In this document: piece by piece, positions 60,770-64,000 of the stretch
Layout: the number at the start of each line of letters is the position of its first letter
How positions within the stretch are numbered: the stretch's first letter is position 1
Assembly (NCBI GenBank): GCA_963678375.2
Contig: OY782831.1
Location: 1,178,001 to 1,242,000 of the forward strand
Origin: JAEKNW01 sp963678375
GTDB taxonomy: Bacteria; Cloacimonadota; Cloacimonadia; Cloacimonadales; JAFGVF01
Length of the DNA: 64,000 nucleotides
Direction: 5' to 3'
Position numbers and translations under genes: made by a program
The notes under the pieces: model-generated
What the model was told of the DNA's origin: nothing
The model's database searches: none
Seen by the model: the letters and a program-made list of their open reading frames with translations, nothing else

Positions 60770-61225
60770 ATGACTAAAAGAACAAGAATGATAATAGTAG
60801 TACTACTCATAGGTGCAGTAGCAGCTATGATTATATGGAAGAATCGGGATCTTAATGCAGTAGCTGAAAATGCAATAAACAGCAATGGGGTTATAGAACA
60901 GGTTGATTTGGGTTCTAAAAATCCCTTGGATGACCTGCTTAAGAACGGCTTGCCAACAGTGTTAGACTTTGGATCTGATACTTGTATTCCTTGTAAAATG
61001 ATGAAACCAATATTTGATGAGTTAGAAGTAGAGTTGGCTGATAATGCTAACATCTTAATTTTAAATATTTCAGAGTATAGTACTTTGGCTGATAAATATG
61101 AAGTTAGGGTTATACCTACCCAGATATTTTTTGATTCTGAAGGTAAGCAATATTGGAGACATGAAGGATTTCTAGCAAAAGAAGATATTATGAAAAAACT
61201 TGAGGAGTCTGGCGCAGAATTATGA
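60770..61225 (+). CDS. Membrane-anchored thioredoxin
   Basis: A 151-residue protein with an N-terminal membrane anchor (MIIVVLLIGAVAAMIIW) and a periplasmic thioredoxin domain. The active site is SDTCIPCKMMKP and the cis-proline region VRVIPTQIFFD. It overlaps the next gene, a CcdA-like electron carrier, by ATGA, so the two probably pass electrons outward. In an arsenic locus this may keep periplasmic thiols reduced. A 160-bp gap with repeat words ('cccctctatggaggggtgg') precedes it. Confidence 0.88.
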   Translation: MTKRTRMIIVVLLIGAVAAMIIWKNRDLNAVAENAINSNGVIEQVDLGSKNPLDDLLKNGLPTVLDFGSDTCIPCKMMKPIFDELEVELADNANILILNISEYSTLADKYEVRVIPTQIFFDSEGKQYWRHEGFLAKEDIMKKLEESGAEL

Positions 61226-61923
61226 TAAATTCTGTCTTTACTTGGCTTTCTGAGGCAATGCACGCTAGCATTGGAGTGGCTTTAATAGCTTCTCTACTTT
61301 GGGGTATTTTGAGTATTATCTTAAGTCCCTGTCACTTAGCAAGTATCCCTTTAATTGTCGGATTTGTTGATGGACAAGGAAAAATATCTTATAAACGTGC
61401 TTTTATGATCTCAACTCTGTTTTCTCTTGGAATCCTCATAACCATAGCAGGAGTTGGAGTAATTACTGCTTCTATGGGAAGAATGATGGGCGATGTAGGA
61501 AAGTATGGTTCTTATGTGGTTGCTTTAATCTTTTTTGTGATTGGGCTTCACATGCTAGATATAATTCCTCTACCTTTCATGGGAAAAGTAGGCCAGCCAA
61601 ATTTCCAGAAAAAAGGACTTATGGCAGCGTTTATGCTAGGTTTAGTTTTTGGAATAGCTTTAGGACCCTGTACTTTTGCCTTTATAGCACCAGTATTAAC
61701 CCTTTCCTTTTCTTTAGCTTCTACCAACTTTCTTTTGGCTGCGTTATTAATTCTTCTCTATGGAATAGGGCATTGTTCAGTAATCATAATTGCGGGTACT
61801 TTTACTAAAGTAGTGCAAAAATATCTTAACTGGACTGAAAAGAGTAATGGAGCACTTATACTGAAAAGGATTTGTGCAATTTTAGTGATTTTAGCTGGAT
61901 TCTATATAATCTGGAAAATATAA
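61222..61923 (+). CDS. CcdA/DsbD-like transmembrane thiol-disulfide carrier
   Basis: A 233-residue protein with six predicted membrane helices. The redox cysteines lie in ILSPCHLASIPLIVG (helix 1) and ALGPCTFAFIAPVL (helix 4), the two-fold repeated pattern of CcdA. It shuttles reducing equivalents from cytoplasmic thioredoxin to periplasmic partners such as the anchored thioredoxin upstream. It overlaps that gene by four bases and is followed by a small thioredoxin gene. Confidence 0.88.
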   Translation: MINSVFTWLSEAMHASIGVALIASLLWGILSIILSPCHLASIPLIVGFVDGQGKISYKRAFMISTLFSLGILITIAGVGVITASMGRMMGDVGKYGSYVVALIFFVIGLHMLDIIPLPFMGKVGQPNFQKKGLMAAFMLGLVFGIALGPCTFAFIAPVLTLSFSLASTNFLLAALLILLYGIGHCSVIIIAGTFTKVVQKYLNWTEKSNGALILKRICAILVILAGFYIIWKI

Positions 61924-61945
61924 ATACAAAAAAAAGGAGAATAAA

Positions 61946-62179
61946 ATGATAATTAAAGTTTTAGGTTCAGGTTGTTCTAAGTGCAAGAAATTAGAAGAAC
62001 AAGCAGTAAAAGCAGTCGCAGAAGCAGGCATTGATGCCAAAGTTGAGAAAGTTACTGAAATTGCAGAAATCATGAAATATGGAGTAATGATGACCCCAGC
62101 TTTAGTGGTCGATGAAGAAGTTGTTTCGGTAGGAAGAGTTTTATCTTCAAAGAAAATAATTCCATTTATAAAAGGATAG
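61946..62179 (+). CDS. Small redox-active thioredoxin-like protein
   Basis: A 77-residue protein with the active site SGCSKCKKLEE and TPALVVDEEVVSVGRV near the end, matching the small thioredoxin family often found with arsP-like permeases and arsC. It is cytoplasmic. AAAGGAG precedes the ATG. It may reduce ArsC or donate electrons to the CcdA-like carrier. Confidence 0.88.
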   Translation: MIIKVLGSGCSKCKKLEEQAVKAVAEAGIDAKVEKVTEIAEIMKYGVMMTPALVVDEEVVSVGRVLSSKKIIPFIKG

Positions 62180-62183
62180 GTTA

Positions 62184-62570
62184 ATGAAAAAAATACTATT
62201 TTTATGCACTGGAAACTCTTGTCGTAGTCAGATGGCCCAAGGATTTATGAGTAAATATGAGGGCTTTGAAGCTTTTTCTGCCGGAACCAAACCGGCAGAA
62301 AGGGTTAACCCTAATGCTATTATTGTGATGAAAGAAATTGGTATTGATATTTCACAAAACTATCCAAAGTTAGTGGATGAATATTTATCTAAAGAATTTG
62401 ATTATGTGATTACTGTTTGTGATTCAGCTAAAGAGTCCTGTCCTGTTTTCACAGGCAAGGTAAAGAATCGACTTCATATCAGTTTTGAAGATCCTGATGG
62501 TTATAATTTAGATAAGTTCAGAGAGGTAAGGGATTTAATAGCTCAGGCGGTTGAAGAATTAGCTAAATAA
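62184..62570 (+). CDS. arsC: Arsenate reductase, low-molecular-weight phosphatase type
   Basis: A 128-residue thioredoxin-coupled ArsC that reduces arsenate to arsenite. FLCTGNSCRSQMAQGF is the P-loop with the catalytic Cys10 (and Cys15). VCDSAKESCP holds the resolving cysteine pair near 82 and 89. FEDPDG supplies the catalytic Asp. It starts five bases after the small thioredoxin gene, a natural electron donor, and is followed by the arsenite exporter. Confidence 0.95.
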   Translation: MKKILFLCTGNSCRSQMAQGFMSKYEGFEAFSAGTKPAERVNPNAIIVMKEIGIDISQNYPKLVDEYLSKEFDYVITVCDSAKESCPVFTGKVKNRLHISFEDPDGYNLDKFREVRDLIAQAVEELAK

Positions 62571-62580
62571 GGAGAACTTT

Positions 62581-63690
62581 ATGAGTCAAATGTGTCAAGT
62601 AGAACAAAAAAAATATGAAGGGAAAGAACTTAATATTTTTGAGAAATACCTTATTTTATGGGTTTTTCTTTGTATTGGTATAGGTATTACTTTAGGGAAA
62701 TTACTTCCCTCTTTAGCAATAACATTGGATTCTTGGTCAATACATCAGATATCTATTCCTATAGCTATTTGCTTATTCTTCATGATGTATCCTATTATGG
62801 TTAAGATTGATTTTAGTGAAGTAGTTAAAGCAGGAAAAACACCTAAGCCTGTCTTACTGACTTTAGTAATAAATTGGTTGATAAAACCTTTTACTATGTT
62901 TTTTATTGCGACATTTTTCTTAACTCTTTTTCATAAATACGGTTTTATTTATGGAAGTGAAATACTAAAAAATGGACAAGAAGTTGAACTTTATAGATCA
63001 TATATTTCAGGGGCGATTCTCTTAGGTATAGCACCTTGTACTGCTATGGTTCTAGTTTGGTCTTGGTTAGCTAAGGGAAACATGGGGCATACACTGGTTA
63101 TGGTAGCGATAAACTCATTAACTATGTTGGTATTATATGCTCCTCTAGGTGGTTATCTTCTTGGAGAGAATAATATGCCAATACCATGGGAGACAATAAT
63201 TCTGTCAGTTTTGATTTATGTTGCCCTTCCTTTAATATCAGGTTATTTCTCCCGTAAAATGATTATCAATAAAAGAGGTATAGAATATTTTGAAACAGCT
63301 TTTATCCCTAAACTAGGAACTGTGTCGATTATTGCTCTCTTAACAACATTAGTTTTACTTTTCTCTTTTAAAGGTGAGGTGATAATAGCTCAACCTCTAA
63401 CTATAGTTTGGATAGCTATCCCTCTTTTTGTTCAGACAATACTTATATTTCTAATTGGTTATGTCTTAGCGAAAGTGATGAAACTCTCTTATGATAACGC
63501 AGCACCTGTAGCGATGATTGGTGCTTCGAATCATTTTGAGGTAGCTATAGCAACATCTACTATGCTTTTTGGTTTATCATCAGGAGCTTCCCTGGCAACT
63601 GTGGTTGGAGTTTTGATAGAAGTGCCAGTGATGTTATTATTAGTAAAAGTTTGTTTAAAAAGTCAGAAGTTTTTTCCTAAGGAGAGTTAG
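62581..63690 (+). CDS. acr3: Arsenite efflux transporter, Acr3 family
   Basis: A 369-residue transporter with ten predicted membrane helices. ILLGIAPCTAMVLVWSWLAKG carries the conserved Cys of Acr3 helix 4, and MIGASNHFEVAIATSTMLFG is the helix 9 signature with the essential Glu. It exports arsenite produced by ArsC. AAGGAGAACTTT precedes the ATG. It is the last gene of the arsenic operon. Confidence 0.95.
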   Translation: MSQMCQVEQKKYEGKELNIFEKYLILWVFLCIGIGITLGKLLPSLAITLDSWSIHQISIPIAICLFFMMYPIMVKIDFSEVVKAGKTPKPVLLTLVINWLIKPFTMFFIATFFLTLFHKYGFIYGSEILKNGQEVELYRSYISGAILLGIAPCTAMVLVWSWLAKGNMGHTLVMVAINSLTMLVLYAPLGGYLLGENNMPIPWETIILSVLIYVALPLISGYFSRKMIINKRGIEYFETAFIPKLGTVSIIALLTTLVLLFSFKGEVIIAQPLTIVWIAIPLFVQTILIFLIGYVLAKVMKLSYDNAAPVAMIGASNHFEVAIATSTMLFGLSSGASLATVVGVLIEVPVMLLLVKVCLKSQKFFPKES

Positions 63691-63880
63691 ACTAAGCTAG
63701 GAGAAGGAACTGATCCAGTTAAGTGTATTATATGGCTCAAGTTCAAGCTTAGGGGATTAATAGTTTAGCCAGATTTGAAGTGTTTATCTAAAAGTGGAGA
63801 GTCTAATTCTTATTGATGAAGGACTGAAAGTCCAGCTTATTTCATAAAATTAGAAATGACTAGATTTTTTAGTTTATTAC

Positions 63881-63908
63881 TTGCATTTTCTTACAAACAC
63901 AATATAAT
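63881..63908 (+). promoter_or_regulatory. Sigma-70-type promoter
   Basis: TTGCAT (63881-63886) and TATAAT (63903-63908) with a 16-bp spacer, ending 24 bp before the ATG of the last gene. Confidence 0.75.
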
Positions 63909-63932
63909 GTTTGATGAGAAAAGGAGATATCT

Positions 63933-64000
63933 ATGAAAAGACTCATAATAACAGTTATGATAATGGTTTCTTTGATATCATTATCAGCAATAAATGTATA
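63933..64000 (+). CDS. Exported protein, 5' end only
   Basis: The first 22 codons of a gene that runs off the window. MKRLIITVMIMVSLISLSAI is a clear signal peptide. AAGGAGA lies at a suitable distance upstream, and a strong promoter precedes it. The mature protein is not visible. Confidence 0.7.
   Translation, partial: MKRLIITVMIMVSLISLSAINV

Noticed and set aside
60661..61263. 200-codon open frame on the minus strand
   Set aside because: It is antisense to the clear thioredoxin gene (CIPC motif) and starts inside the CcdA-like gene.

Overview
The window is AT-rich (roughly one third GC by eye) and uses the standard code, with TGA as a real stop. Several features suggest a Gram-negative member of the FCB group, most likely Candidatus Cloacimonadota or a close relative. 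These are a secreted protein with a C-terminal NYPNPFNP-type sorting/FlgD-like domain, an OprP-like outer-membrane porin, many intergenic hairpin repeats containing 'actgggaac', and both S23/four-helix-bundle and GxxExxY genes. This placement is inference from gene content; no rRNA gene is present to test it.

1-33500 (+ strand): a surface-polysaccharide locus of about 25 genes with many 4-20 nt overlaps. It opens with a truncated membrane glycosyltransferase, then a nucleotidyltransferase and LegB/LegC enzymes for an amino-dideoxy sugar. A PLP enzyme, an acetyltransferase and a frameshifted ATP-grasp ligase follow. Next come a Wzx flippase, a Wzy polymerase, CapE-CapF-CapG for UDP-N-acetyl-L-fucosamine, several GT4 glycosyltransferases, two deacetylases, a Cys-less asparagine-synthase homologue, two more ATP-grasp enzymes, a DUF354 protein and WecB. 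The initiating sugar transferase, a UDP-glucuronate 4-epimerase and a VanZ protein lie downstream, followed by uracil permease and a methyltransferase. Two GxxExxY genes (PD-(D/E)XK fold) and one S23 gene are embedded here, each flanked by inverted repeats. In places these repeats have become coding sequence.

33779-46774 (- strand): a TPR-sensor kinase, prmC and an MscS channel, then a phosphate-starvation operon read as porin-pstS-pstC-pstA-pstB-phoU-phoB-phoR-sigma factor. Four 11-nt-spaced PhoB-like half-sites and a -10 element precede the porin.

47563-58700: a secreted sorting-domain protein, then the most striking feature of the window. A two-gene restriction-type system (PLD-SNF2 helicase plus N6-adenine methyltransferase) has a methyltransferase C-terminus lying inside a 1.4-kb segment bounded by a 64-bp inverted repeat (63/64 identical). 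The other end of the segment holds a promoterless, startless alternative C-terminal domain that is in frame with the repeat. A serine DNA invertase lies just outside. Inversion would swap the predicted DNA-recognition domain. A second, inner 38-bp perfect inverted repeat could shuffle half-domains.

59281-63690 (+ strand): an arsenic operon (arsR, ArsP-like permease, thioredoxin, CcdA-like protein, small thioredoxin, arsC, acr3). The window ends in the first codons of an exported protein with a well-formed promoter. No tRNA, rRNA, CRISPR array or intact insertion sequence was seen.
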